From: Dyella sp. 2HG41-7
GTDB taxonomy: Bacteria > Pseudomonadota > Gammaproteobacteria > Xanthomonadales > Rhodanobacteraceae
Assembly (NCBI RefSeq): GCF_021390675.1
Contig: NZ_JAJEJV010000003.1
Span: 172,293 to 236,292 of the forward strand
DNA: 64,000 nucleotides
Direction of reading: 5' to 3'
A model generated the notes under the pieces. It saw only the letters and a list, made by a program, of their open reading frames with translations. It did not search any database and was not told the DNA's origin. Below are positions 1 to 14,078 of the stretch, one piece after another. Every line of letters begins with the position of its first letter. Positions within the stretch are counted from its first letter, which is position 1. The translations under genes were made by a program, and so were the position numbers.

Positions 1-656
1 GAATTCAGATCGCCCATACCGGCCACCAGCGTGGCGTGCTTGTGGAAGCCGCCGCCATGCTGCGAGTTGCCGATTTCGGCAGTGCCTTCTACGCCCTGGA
101 AGGAGGGCTTGAGGATGATGTTGACCACGCCCGCGATGGCGTCCGAACCGTAGATCGACGACGCACCGTCCTTCAGGACTTCGATGCGCTCGACAGCGGC
201 GAGCGGGATCGTGTTGAGGTCGACGAACGAACGGATGCCGTCGTCCACCAGCGGGTAGCTGGCGGCGCGCTTGCCGTCGATCAGCACCAGCGTGGAGTTC
301 ACGGTCAGGCCGCGCAACGCAACGCCCGACGAACCCGCCGCGAAACCGGCGTAGAACGAATTCGGGATGCTGCCGCTGTTGTCGGCGGAAACGGCGCGCA
401 CCACGTCGGAGACGTTGGTGAAGCCGGTACGTGCAATGTCAGCTGCGGTGATCACTGTCACCGGCGACGGCGTTTCGGTGTCGACGCGCGGCAGAGCCGA
501 GCCCGTCACGGTGATGGTTTGCAGTTGCTTGGTGTTGCTCGAGGCCGGGGCAGCCTGAGTCTGGTCTTGTGCAGGCGCGCTTTGGGCAAAAGCGGTGCCG
601 GCAATCGGGGCAAGCAGCAATCCCGCCAAAGCAAGCGCGAGTTTATTCCGAGTCAT
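1..656 (-). CDS. TonB-dependent receptor, N-terminal part (cut by window edge)
   Basis: Outer-membrane TonB-dependent receptor. Only the signal peptide and the plug domain lie in the window; the beta-barrel continues past base 1. The product starts MTRNKLALALAGLLLAPIAG and has a signal peptide ending near AFA-QS. A TonB-box-like stretch (QTITVTGSALPR) follows, then plug-domain hallmarks (VALRGL, TLVLIDGKR, VERIEVLKDGASSIYGSDAIAGVVNI). The ATG at 656 is supported by GGAGGG at 670-665, 8 bases upstream. The ATG at 663 hits a stop after six codons. The substrate cannot be told from the plug. The first six bases of the window are an EcoRI site (GAATTC). Confidence 0.9.
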   Translation of the reverse strand, partial: MTRNKLALALAGLLLAPIAGTAFAQSAPAQDQTQAAPASSNTKQLQTITVTGSALPRVDTETPSPVTVITAADIARTGFTNVSDVVRAVSADNSGSIPNSFYAGFAAGSSGVALRGLTVNSTLVLIDGKRAASYPLVDDGIRSFVDLNTIPLAAVERIEVLKDGASSIYGSDAIAGVVNIILKPSFQGVEGTAEIGNSQHGGGFHKHATLVAGMGDLN

Positions 657-794
657 TTTTCATACCCTCCAAGGTACAGCGAGTTGTAATTCGCCCAACT
701 AAGGGTTTTTGCGGGAAAGGGGGAGTTGGGCGTGTGGGGACACGAGGCCGAAGTCTTCCACACCTCGGAACCATCCGACAAGTCCTTAACATCA

Positions 795-930
795 CGTAAA
801 ATATTACGAATGCCCGTCGTAAGGTGATGCTTGAAGTTAAACCGCCTAATAGGCCTGTCTGGAACGAGATTTATCGAAATAGCACGTGTTCATGCGTTAC
901 CGTTCCATGACGAAATCGCAATATTTTACG
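795..930. promoter_or_regulatory. Two opposed copies of CGTAAAATATTRCGA upstream of the receptor gene
   Basis: CGTAAAATATTACGA lies at 795-809 on the plus strand. CGTAAAATATTGCGA lies at 916-930 on the minus strand. The copies differ at one base. Each is itself nearly palindromic (CGTAA-AATA-TTACG in the first copy). They sit about 140 and 260 bases upstream of the receptor start, so they could be paired operator sites or AT-rich promoter elements. The function is inferred from position only. Confidence 0.35.
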
Positions 931-1064
931 ACAAATGTGAGCGCCGCCTTAACCCGTTTCCAGGCATTTCGCACAGAGACTGATCGAAAAACCCGGCCGG
1001 AAAGCCCCCCATGCGGATCGACGGACCCGTCCGGAATGCCCCCCCCATTGGGCCGCATAGAACT

Positions 1065-1098
1065 AAGCCTGTTTCCGCTCGAAATGGGAAACAGGCTT
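1065..1098 (-). terminator. Hairpin downstream of gltD
   Basis: AAGCCTGTTTCC (1065-1076) and GGAAACAGGCTT (1087-1098) form a perfect 12-bp stem with a 10-base loop, 35 bases after the gltD stop. The minus-strand tail (TTAGTTCT) is only moderately T-rich, so termination is likely but not certain. Confidence 0.6.
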
Positions 1099-1132
1099 GG
1101 TCGCAACGATTGAGTGGGTAACGCGGTAGGTT

Positions 1133-7005
<5,873 letters not shown>

Positions 7006-7280
7006 GACCATCTTCCTCCTTAGCTTTACTCCGGATTCTCTGAGGCGCAGACAGCCTGCCGTCGAAGGATCGGCAGGCAGCTACGAGAGAGGCTACAGCC
7101 CGACTTTACGCACAACTTGTGCGTCGCGTCAAAGCCGCCTAGACGTCCAAATGAAAAACGAATGTTAGGCGTACCAGCACGCGCTAACAGACCAGTCGAA
7201 CTCGAATCTCCGTGGGAGCGCATAAACAAGCCATTTGCGCCATCTCCCCGGATGAGTCCAGCTCGGACATAATTCGCCGC

Positions 7281-8483
7281 ATGCCGACACTCAACCGCGC
7301 CTTCCGCCCACTCGTTTTTGTCCTCATTGCCTTTGCAATGACCCTATTCACCGGCTTCGTACCTGTTCGAGCCGCGCAAGACGCCAAGGCCGAAAGCCAG
7401 CAGGCCCAAGCGAAGCAGCAGCTCGCCGACCTGCGCGCCAAGATGCAGGCGCTGACCAAGGAACAGGCAGACACCGCCGCACGCCGGGACAGCGCCAACG
7501 CCACGCTGGCGAAACAATCCGACGCCGTATCCGCCGCGGCCAAGACGGTGCGCGACACCGATGCGCAGATCGCCGCCAAGCAACAGCAGCTCGATCAGTT
7601 GCAAACGCAACGAACGGCACTCAATCAAAGCCTGACCAGCCAGCGCGCCGCGATCGCCGATCTCCTGCGCGCCACGTATGCGCTCGGCAAGGGCTCGGAC
7701 TTGCGGTTGCTGCTGGGTGACGAAGACATCGCGCGTATCGCCCGCTCGCTGGCTTATTCCAAATACTTCCAGCAAGACCGCGTGCAGAAAGTGCAGCAGC
7801 TGATGACGGAGCTGACCAATCTGCAGGACCTGGAAAACCAGATCACCGCCGAGCAACAAGCGCTGCAAGCCACCCGCGCGCAGCGCCAGCAACAGGTCGC
7901 GGACCTGCAACAGCAACGCAAATCGCAGCAGCAGCTCGCCAACCAGATCGACGCGCAATACAAGAACGAGGCGCAGAAGCTGGGCGCCATGAAGCAGAAC
8001 GCGCAGTCGCTGGACGAGTTGCTAGTGAAACTGCAAAAAGCCATTGACGATGCCGCGCGTGAAGCCGCCAGGAAAGCCCGCGCCAATCCGACGGTGCCTC
8101 TCGGCGGGCCGGGTAAGACGCTGGCCAATATCCGCGGCAACCTTCCCTGGCCCGCGCCGGGTGCTGTCCACACGTTCGGCAACGGCGTGCTGATTACCTC
8201 GCCCCAGGGCGCGGACGTGCGCGCCGTGGCGCCAGGTCGGGTGGTCTACGCTCACTTTATGCGCGGCTACGGCCAGCTGATCATCCTCAGCCACGGCAAC
8301 GGCTGGCTAAGCATGTACGGCAACAACGAAACCCTGACGCACGGCGTCGGCGACGACGTAACCGCCGGCGAGGTGCTGGGAACGGCCATGCTGAGCACCA
8401 GCGACAGCACCGGGGTGTATTTCGAGCTGCGCCACGACGGCAGACCGGTCGATCCACGTTCCTGGCTCAGCCAGAAGCGCTGA
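7281..8483 (+). CDS. envC: EnvC-type murein hydrolase activator (degenerate M23/LytM domain)
   Basis: A 400-residue periplasmic protein. The ATG at 7281 gives a clean signal peptide (about residues 1-31, cut near VRAA); the longer frame from 7212 would bury it. Residues from about 35 to 240 are a long Gln/Ala-rich coiled coil. The C-terminal LytM fold (VRAVAPGRVVYAHFMRGYGQ, VYFELRHDGRPVDPRSWL) lacks the paired His/Asp zinc ligands of active M23 peptidases. That is the hallmark of EnvC, which activates the division amidases AmiA/AmiB under FtsEX control instead of cutting peptidoglycan. Divergent from gltB and followed by a processing protease, a neighbourhood common in proteobacteria. Confidence 0.88.
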   Translation: MPTLNRAFRPLVFVLIAFAMTLFTGFVPVRAAQDAKAESQQAQAKQQLADLRAKMQALTKEQADTAARRDSANATLAKQSDAVSAAAKTVRDTDAQIAAKQQQLDQLQTQRTALNQSLTSQRAAIADLLRATYALGKGSDLRLLLGDEDIARIARSLAYSKYFQQDRVQKVQQLMTELTNLQDLENQITAEQQALQATRAQRQQQVADLQQQRKSQQQLANQIDAQYKNEAQKLGAMKQNAQSLDELLVKLQKAIDDAAREAARKARANPTVPLGGPGKTLANIRGNLPWPAPGAVHTFGNGVLITSPQGADVRAVAPGRVVYAHFMRGYGQLIILSHGNGWLSMYGNNETLTHGVGDDVTAGEVLGTAMLSTSDSTGVYFELRHDGRPVDPRSWLSQKR

Positions 8484-8621
8484 TATCGACATGGTTTCGA
8501 CAGAAATCACGCCAACCTGAAACGTCTAACTCATCAAGATCGGCGTATTCTGATGGCTGAATTCTGATGATTCCGAGCGGTCTAGGAACCATCGCCTCAT
8601 CATCTTTGCGGAGCCTGCCCC

Positions 8622-9983
8622 ATGCGTTTCCCCCGTCCTTGCCTGCTCGCCCTGCTGTTGGCGGCGCCGATGTTGCACGCGCAGGCGGCACCCGACGCGG
8701 CAGCAGCCGATAAGGATGCCGCGCCGGCGAAGGCATCCAGCAGCGCGGCGCCGGCGGACCAGGTCAGCATGGACGACGTGCGCAACTTCGCGCACGTGTA
8801 CCAAATCATTCGCCAGGCTTACGTCGAAAAAGTCGACAGCAAAACGCTGATGAACGATGCGATCAAAGGCATGCTCGCCGGCCTCGATCCGCACAGCGCG
8901 TATCTCGATAAAGAAGGCCTGCAAGAACTCAACGAAGACACCACCGGTCAGTACGGCGGCCTCGGTATCGAGGTGATGGAAGACAACGGCATGCTGAAGA
9001 TCGTCTCGCCGATCGACGACACGCCCGCATCGCGCGCCGGCATCAAGCCCGGCGACATCATCACCGCCGTGAACGGGAAGGTGATCACGCCCGACAACAT
9101 CGACAGCATGTTCGATGCGCTGCGTGGCGATCCCGGCAGCAAGATCACGCTCGGCATCCTGCACGAGAAAGCCGATCAGCCCATCAATTTGACGATGACG
9201 CGCGAGCGCATCTCGATGACCAGCGTGAAAGTGCGCGAACTCGAACCCGGTTACGTCTATATCCGCATCAGCCAATTCCAGGATGACACCGCAGGCGATC
9301 TGGAGAAGAAACTCGGCGCGCTGCTGCAGAAGAGCGGCCCGCAGAAAGGCGCGATCCTCGATCTGCGCTCCAATCCAGGCGGGCTGCTCACTGCGGCGGT
9401 GTCGGTGAGCGACGACTTCCTCGATTCGGGCGCCATCGTCACCACGCGCGGCCGCCTGCCCGATTCCAACCTCACGTTCAGCGCGCATGCCGGCGATCTG
9501 CTCAACGGCGCATCGATGGTGGTGCTGACCGATAACGGCACGGCATCCGCCGCGGAAATCGTGTCCGGCGCGCTCAAGGACAATCGTCGCGCGCTGATCG
9601 TCGGTCGTCGCACGTTCGGCAAAGGCGTCGTGCAGACGGTGTTGCCGCTGGATTCCGATCACGCGGTCAAGCTCACCACGGCGCGCTATTACACGCCTAA
9701 CGGCACGTCGATTCAGGCCGAAGGTATCAAGCCCGACATTCCTTTGGCCGACCTTACCGTCGCCAAGGTGGACGACTCGCAAAATCCGATCAGCTCCGAA
9801 GCCGACTTGCCGCACCATCTGGCTAACGAAGTCGCCGCGAACGGCGACGGCATCAACAACGACGGCAGCGCGGAAAACGCCAAGCTTGCAACGAGCGATT
9901 ACACGTTGTCGCAAGCGTTGAACATTCTAAAAGGCTTGGCGTTACGCCACGACGGCGCACAACCCGAAACGACGGCGCATTGA
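8622..9983 (+). CDS. C-terminal processing peptidase, S41 family
   Basis: A 453-residue exported serine protease of the CtpA/Prc group. Order: signal peptide (1-23, ending HAQA), an N-terminal helical region, a PDZ domain (about 100-180, GGLGIEV...PASRAGIKPGDII), then the S41 catalytic core. Core motifs are ILDLRSNPGG and the nucleophile region NGTASAAEIVSGALKD, with the general-base lysine in RRTFGKGVVQ. Such proteases trim C-termini of periplasmic proteins and often act on murein hydrolases, which fits the neighbouring envC. GGAG at 8609 precedes the ATG. The gap from envC is 138 bases. Confidence 0.92.
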   Translation: MRFPRPCLLALLLAAPMLHAQAAPDAAAADKDAAPAKASSSAAPADQVSMDDVRNFAHVYQIIRQAYVEKVDSKTLMNDAIKGMLAGLDPHSAYLDKEGLQELNEDTTGQYGGLGIEVMEDNGMLKIVSPIDDTPASRAGIKPGDIITAVNGKVITPDNIDSMFDALRGDPGSKITLGILHEKADQPINLTMTRERISMTSVKVRELEPGYVYIRISQFQDDTAGDLEKKLGALLQKSGPQKGAILDLRSNPGGLLTAAVSVSDDFLDSGAIVTTRGRLPDSNLTFSAHAGDLLNGASMVVLTDNGTASAAEIVSGALKDNRRALIVGRRTFGKGVVQTVLPLDSDHAVKLTTARYYTPNGTSIQAEGIKPDIPLADLTVAKVDDSQNPISSEADLPHHLANEVAANGDGINNDGSAENAKLATSDYTLSQALNILKGLALRHDGAQPETTAH

Positions 9984-9986
9984 TCG

Positions 9987-10013
9987 AACCCCTTTTCGCT
10001 GCGAAGAGGGGTT
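9987..10013. terminator. Hairpin between convergent ctpA-type gene and TonB-dependent receptor
   Basis: AACCCCTTTTCG (9987-9998) pairs with CGAAGAGGGGTT (10002-10013) with one G-U pair and a three-base loop. It lies between two convergent stop codons, so it may end transcription from both sides. No long T run follows on either strand. Confidence 0.6.
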
Positions 10014-10025
10014 ATCGCCGTCCAG

Positions 10026-12263
10026 TCAGAAACTGAAAGGTTTTTCCAGCGTCAGATACAACCCGCGCCGCGGGCCGAACTGCGGCGCGCCCACGCCCAC
10101 ACCCGTGCCGCTGCGCAGCTCGTACGTACGATCCAATGCGTTGATCACCGCCAACTGCGTATGCAACTTGCCGAAGCCGTCGAATTGGAAGTCGTGCGAT
10201 ACGTTGAGATTGAGCTGGAAGTAGTACGGCAGCGACAGCCCGTTCGGCGTTAGACCTTCTTCGCGCAAGCCGCTGCCGAACAGATAATCGGCGCCGACCT
10301 TAGTGTTGTCGTTGAACGCATAACTCACGCCACCGGATGACGTCAGTTTCTGGTCGTGATCGAGGTGGATAAAGTTGTCGGCGATATATGCCAATTCATC
10401 CGGCGCGAAGTTGTACTGACCGGTGATTACATCCTTGCCCATCGCGCGGCTGTACGCCGCGTTGAAATACGCGGACACCGGGCCATGGTTGTACGTCAGG
10501 CTGAATTCCGCACCGCGCACCCGGCCGTCTTTGTAGTTGAACGTGGAATACACCAGCGCCGTACCGAACTGGCCTTCGTCCTGCAGGCGATCGACCTTGC
10601 GGTAGTACGTATCCAGCCCCAGCGTCCAATCCGATCCGAGGTTTTGCGACACGCCCAGATCGAAGTAATTGGAACGTTCGGTCAGCGGCGTGTTGTTGCC
10701 GTAGTTCTTCACCGCATTGGTGGTGCCGGCGAACGCGTCGATGTTCTGACTGGAAATCAGCTCGGTTTGCGGCGGCGTGAAGTAGCGCGAATAACCGGCG
10801 TGCAAGGTGGTGCCGTCGGTCGCTTGCCATACCACGCCGACGCGCGGACTCAGCTGACTTTCTTCGCGGAACGCCGTGTAACGATCGCCGCGCAGGCCGT
10901 AGTTGAGCGTCCAGCTGTCGTTGATATCCCACTCGTCCTGGATATACGCGGCGGCCGTTTTCGCGAGAATGCGATCGCCGGTGAAGATATTGAACGGCAC
11001 CGTGCTCGCCTGACTGCCATCGGGACTGGTGGGAAACACGAGCGAATTGGTGTTGGTCGCGGCGCGATCGAATTCGTAGTAGCCGCCGTAGCGCAACGTG
11101 TGCGACTCGCCCCACGGCATCGAGAAATCCGCCTGCAATGTCGAAGCGCGATCGACTTGGTTGATCTGCCCCGCCACGCCGTTAAACATCAGATCGCCGA
11201 CATCGTCGGGGTAATACTGCAACCCGCTGTAACGCTGCCCCACCGACACCTGATACGCGGTATTGCCGAACTTACCTTGCAAGGCCAATGTGCCGAAGCG
11301 CGTCTGCTCGTCCTGGCGTTCGTTCAAGTCGGCGGACTTGAAATCGGTGATATCGAGGTAGCCAAACTGAGGCGTTTGATCGGGATTGTTCGGAATCTGG
11401 AAGCGGTTATTCGTTACGCCGAACAGAAAGCTCACGCGCGTGTCGTTGTCGATCAGGTAGCTGATATCGCCGAACACTTTCACCTGATTCGTGCGGTCGT
11501 GAATGGGATTGCGGCTCGACGTCGGATTTTCGATACCGACGTTGTTTTCCATGTAATTGGCGGTGAAGAAGTAACTCCACTTGCCGTTATTGCCCCACAG
11601 CGATGCATACGGATTAACGGTGCCAAAGGATCCGCCGGTGATGCCGACCACGCCACCGTTGCCGAGATCCGCGCCGCTCTTGGTGGTGATATCCACCACC
11701 GCCGCCGTGCGTTCGCCGTATTGCGCCGGCAACGCGCCGTCGAGCAGTTTGATGCTTTGAATGGTGCGCGCGTCGAGCGTTTGACCGAAACCGGAAATCG
11801 ATTCCGGCAACATGATGCCGTTGACGCGATACTGCAGATTGGCGTGATCGCCGCGCACATGCAGCCCGCCGTAGGAATCCTGCACCACGCCTGGCGCTTG
11901 CAGCAGCACCTGATTCACCGGCGTGGAATCGCCCAGCGGCAAGGCCTGAATATTCTGCGCCGTGATCACGTATTGGCTGCTGCCGGTATCGGGCGACAAG
12001 CTGTTGCGCGTCGCATCCAAGGCAGCGGACACGCTAATAGCGCCAAGCTCTTTCACTTTCTCCGCACGGCGATTGCGCGAGCCGCTCGCATTGGCGTCGT
12101 CGCCATTCGCAGCGTCGCTGGTCGCGGGTTGCGGCGTTGTCGTATTGGACGAGGCGGTCGTCCCGTCGACAGGCTGGCTGGGGGTGGTCGTGACGGTGCC
12201 GGCATAACCGGCGATGGCATAAAACGCGAGGCTTAAACCGAGAGCGAGCGGGGTCAGTTTCAT
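10026..12263 (-). CDS. TonB-dependent receptor, possibly zinc-regulated
   Basis: A complete 745-residue outer-membrane receptor. A signal peptide (1-22, GYAG) is followed by a Ser/Thr/Asn/Ala-rich linker. The plug domain (about 80-240) carries GGLHVRGDHANLQYRVNGI and GERTAAVVDITTKSGADLG. A 22-strand-type barrel ends in a terminal Phe (LEKPFSF). The 35-residue linker before the plug is longer than usual and is not a signalling domain. An 18-bp palindrome resembling a Zur operator lies 38 bases upstream (12302-12319), which suggests repression by zinc and hence a role in metal or metallophore uptake. No His-rich loop like that of ZnuD was seen, so the substrate remains open. Confidence 0.92.
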   Translation of the reverse strand: MKLTPLALGLSLAFYAIAGYAGTVTTTPSQPVDGTTASSNTTTPQPATSDAANGDDANASGSRNRRAEKVKELGAISVSAALDATRNSLSPDTGSSQYVITAQNIQALPLGDSTPVNQVLLQAPGVVQDSYGGLHVRGDHANLQYRVNGIMLPESISGFGQTLDARTIQSIKLLDGALPAQYGERTAAVVDITTKSGADLGNGGVVGITGGSFGTVNPYASLWGNNGKWSYFFTANYMENNVGIENPTSSRNPIHDRTNQVKVFGDISYLIDNDTRVSFLFGVTNNRFQIPNNPDQTPQFGYLDITDFKSADLNERQDEQTRFGTLALQGKFGNTAYQVSVGQRYSGLQYYPDDVGDLMFNGVAGQINQVDRASTLQADFSMPWGESHTLRYGGYYEFDRAATNTNSLVFPTSPDGSQASTVPFNIFTGDRILAKTAAAYIQDEWDINDSWTLNYGLRGDRYTAFREESQLSPRVGVVWQATDGTTLHAGYSRYFTPPQTELISSQNIDAFAGTTNAVKNYGNNTPLTERSNYFDLGVSQNLGSDWTLGLDTYYRKVDRLQDEGQFGTALVYSTFNYKDGRVRGAEFSLTYNHGPVSAYFNAAYSRAMGKDVITGQYNFAPDELAYIADNFIHLDHDQKLTSSGGVSYAFNDNTKVGADYLFGSGLREEGLTPNGLSLPYYFQLNLNVSHDFQFDGFGKLHTQLAVINALDRTYELRSGTGVGVGAPQFGPRRGLYLTLEKPFSF

Positions 12264-12301
12264 GCGGGGACTTGGGCGAAGTTGATCGGGGCGGCAGAGA
12301 C

Positions 12302-12319
12302 GATATGTTATAACATATC
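12302..12319 (-). promoter_or_regulatory. Perfect 18-bp palindrome, candidate Zur operator
   Basis: GATATGTTATAACATATC is a perfect inverted repeat. As I recall it, this is the computational Zur consensus reported for an alphaproteobacterial group, and it shares the ATGTTATA half-site with the longer gamma Zur box. Read on the minus strand, TGTTATAAC inside it also resembles an extended -10 element. A repressor bound here would therefore cover the promoter of the receptor gene that starts at 12263. The regulator itself is not in the window. Confidence 0.7.
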
Positions 12320-12438
12320 CAAATCACCGGAACGACCGTCCCAGAAGTCACGCTTCCCACGCGATGGTTTATGCCGCCCTCATCAGCGCCTCACATCGCG
12401 GGACTATGATCGTCCGGTCTGTCCCTCCGGAGCGCGGT

Positions 12439-13119
12439 ATGACCGAGCCCAATCCGATACGACCGAGCGCCAACCTACCTGCCGTCGTTACGCAGGACGA
12501 TGCGAGCAACCGGGTCACACGCGCCATTCTGGATTTCATCAGCCAGATTCCCGACAGCAAAGTTCACACGCAAGGCGATCCCGACGTCGAAGCGCGCCGC
12601 CTCACGCAACGCGCCGCAAAACGCGCCGCGCTGACGGCCGGCACGCTCGCCTTGCCGCCAGGTCCGCTGGGTTGGCTGACCATCCTGCCGGAGCTGATTT
12701 CGATCTGGAAAATCCAGGCGCAACTGGTCAGCGATATCGCTGCTGCCTACGGCAAACACGCCGAGCTAGGGCGCGAGCAGATGCTGTGGTGCCTGTTCCG
12801 GCACACGTCCGCGCAGGCGTTTCGCGATCTGGTGGTGCGACTGGGCGATCGTCTGATTTTCCGGCGCGTGTCGTATGGCGTGATCGAACGCATCGCCAAG
12901 CAGATCGGCGTGAAAGTGACGCAGCGCGCGCTGGGTGAAGGCTTGTCCCGCTGGATGCCGGTGATCGGCGCCATCGGCGTGGGTGGGTACGCGTATTACG
13001 ACACGCGGCAAGTGGCGGCGACGGCGATCGCCATGCTGAAAAGCGAGATCGGCACAGACGAGGCGGACGAAGAGGCCGAGATTCCGACGCAGCATATTCG
13101 AGCGACGCGGTTGCACTGA
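12439..13119 (+). CDS. EcsC family protein
   Basis: 226 residues. The core (about 50-200) has the alternating helical, Gly-rich stretches of EcsC-family proteins (KRAALTAGTLALPPGPLGWL, ERIAKQIGVKVTQRALGEGL, VIGAIGVGGYAYYDTRQV). This family is named after a protein of the Bacillus Ecs region, and its biochemical role is not established. Short hydrophobic patches suggest membrane association. GGAG at 12429-12432, 6 bases before the ATG at 12439, favours this start over in-frame ATGs at 12364 and 12406. It diverges from the TonB-dependent receptor. Confidence 0.75.
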   Translation: MTEPNPIRPSANLPAVVTQDDASNRVTRAILDFISQIPDSKVHTQGDPDVEARRLTQRAAKRAALTAGTLALPPGPLGWLTILPELISIWKIQAQLVSDIAAAYGKHAELGREQMLWCLFRHTSAQAFRDLVVRLGDRLIFRRVSYGVIERIAKQIGVKVTQRALGEGLSRWMPVIGAIGVGGYAYYDTRQVAATAIAMLKSEIGTDEADEEAEIPTQHIRATRLH

Positions 13120-13162
13120 TTCCGTACGCGTCGCTACGCGGTGAAGCTCGATTATTGCCTCA

Positions 13163-13306
13163 CGTCATTCCGGCGAAGGCCGGAATCCAGTTTAATGTGC
13201 GTCCGAAGGACACAACATTTCTATGTTGCGTGCGTCGCACAACGCATTTTTACTGGATTCCGGCCTTCGCCGAGACGCTTTTCAACAGCGAAGCTGGTCA
13301 ATGACG
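13163..13306. repeat. REPIN/MITE-like nested inverted repeat element
   Basis: A 144-base palindromic element. The outer ends are CGTCATT (13163-13169) and AATGACG (13300-13306). The main arms at 13171-13191 and 13252-13272 are exact 21-bp inverted copies around the core GGCGAAGGCCGGAATCCAG. Each arm forms its own small hairpin (TTCCGGC-GAAG-GCCGGAA). The centre holds CAACAT/ATGTTG (13213-13228). Elements built on this CCGGCGAAGGCCGGAATCC core are dispersed in many proteobacterial genomes. It fills almost the whole gap between two same-direction genes. Confidence 0.85.
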
Positions 13307-13328
13307 GCAACGCAAAGGGAGCCATCGC

Positions 13329-14078
13329 ATGCAGTCGTCCCATCCGCCGCATCCCGTCGCGCTGATCACCGGCGGCGCCAAACGCGTCGGCGCGGTGATC
13401 GCACACACGCTGCACGACGCCGGCTACGATCTAGTTCTGCACTGTCGCCATTCGGTCGCCGAAGCGGATTCGCTTGCCTCCGAATTGTCGGCAAAACGCG
13501 CGAACAGTGCGCTCGTGTTGCAGGCCGACCTCGCCGACATGCAAGCGTTGCCGGCGCTGATCGACACCGCCGTATCGCACTACGGTCGCCTCGACGCCCT
13601 GATCAACAACGCCTCCGCGTTCTATCCCACACCACTGGGCACGGCCACAACCGCGCAATGGAACGAGTTGTTCGCGTCCAACGCGCAAGCGCCGTTCTTT
13701 CTCGCGCAAGCCGCACTGCCGGTGTTGCGTGCGTCGCGCGGCGCCATCGTCAATCTGGTCGATATTTATGCGGAGCGCGCGCTGGCGCAGCATCCCATCT
13801 ATGTGATGGCCAAAGCCGCGCTCACCGCGATGACGCGGACGCTGGCGCTGGATCTGGGCCCCGACGTGCGCGTCAACGGCGTAGCGCCCGGCGCGGTGAT
13901 GTGGCCAAGCGATGGCAAGCCGTATGCGGATCAGGAAGCGATGCTTTCACGCACACCGCTGAAACGTGCTGGCGCACCCGAGGATGTCGCCAGCACCGTG
14001 CTGTGGCTTCTCCGCGACGCGCCCTTCGTCACCGGACAGATCATCCGCGTCGACGGCGGGCGCAGCGTTTCGATTTGA
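13329..14078 (+). CDS. Pteridine reductase-like short-chain dehydrogenase
   Basis: A 249-residue NADPH-dependent SDR. The cofactor motif TGGAKRVG with Arg instead of the usual GxxxGxG pattern, NNAS at the active-site strand, and YVMAK (YxxxK catalytic pair) match the pteridine reductase/FolM type. FolM-like enzymes reduce dihydromonapterin or dihydrofolate. The nearby folB and folK genes on the other strand support a pterin role. It could still be a generic SDR. Convergent with the next gene: the two stop codons are directly adjacent. Confidence 0.8.
   Translation: MQSSHPPHPVALITGGAKRVGAVIAHTLHDAGYDLVLHCRHSVAEADSLASELSAKRANSALVLQADLADMQALPALIDTAVSHYGRLDALINNASAFYPTPLGTATTAQWNELFASNAQAPFFLAQAALPVLRASRGAIVNLVDIYAERALAQHPIYVMAKAALTAMTRTLALDLGPDVRVNGVAPGAVMWPSDGKPYADQEAMLSRTPLKRAGAPEDVASTVLWLLRDAPFVTGQIIRVDGGRSVSI

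Larger units (their letters stand above)
657..1132. other. Intergenic region between gltD and the TonB-dependent receptor
   Basis: 476 bases without a convincing gene. It holds the gltD terminator hairpin (1065-1098) and the upstream region of the receptor gene, with two opposed copies of an AT-rich near-palindrome (795-809 and 916-930). A 75-codon ORF on the plus strand (886-1113) runs through the terminator hairpin and has no ribosome-binding site, so I do not call it. No clear sigma-70 promoter was found. Confidence 0.6.

Noticed and set aside
886-1113. 75-codon ORF in the gltD-receptor gap
   Set aside because: It runs through a terminator hairpin, has no ribosome-binding site and no recognisable features.
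10356-12236. 626-codon open frame antisense to the TonB-dependent receptor
   Set aside because: GC-rich shadow frame, full of Arg/His/Ile-Val-Gly repeats, no ribosome site, no family features; the opposite strand encodes a clear receptor.
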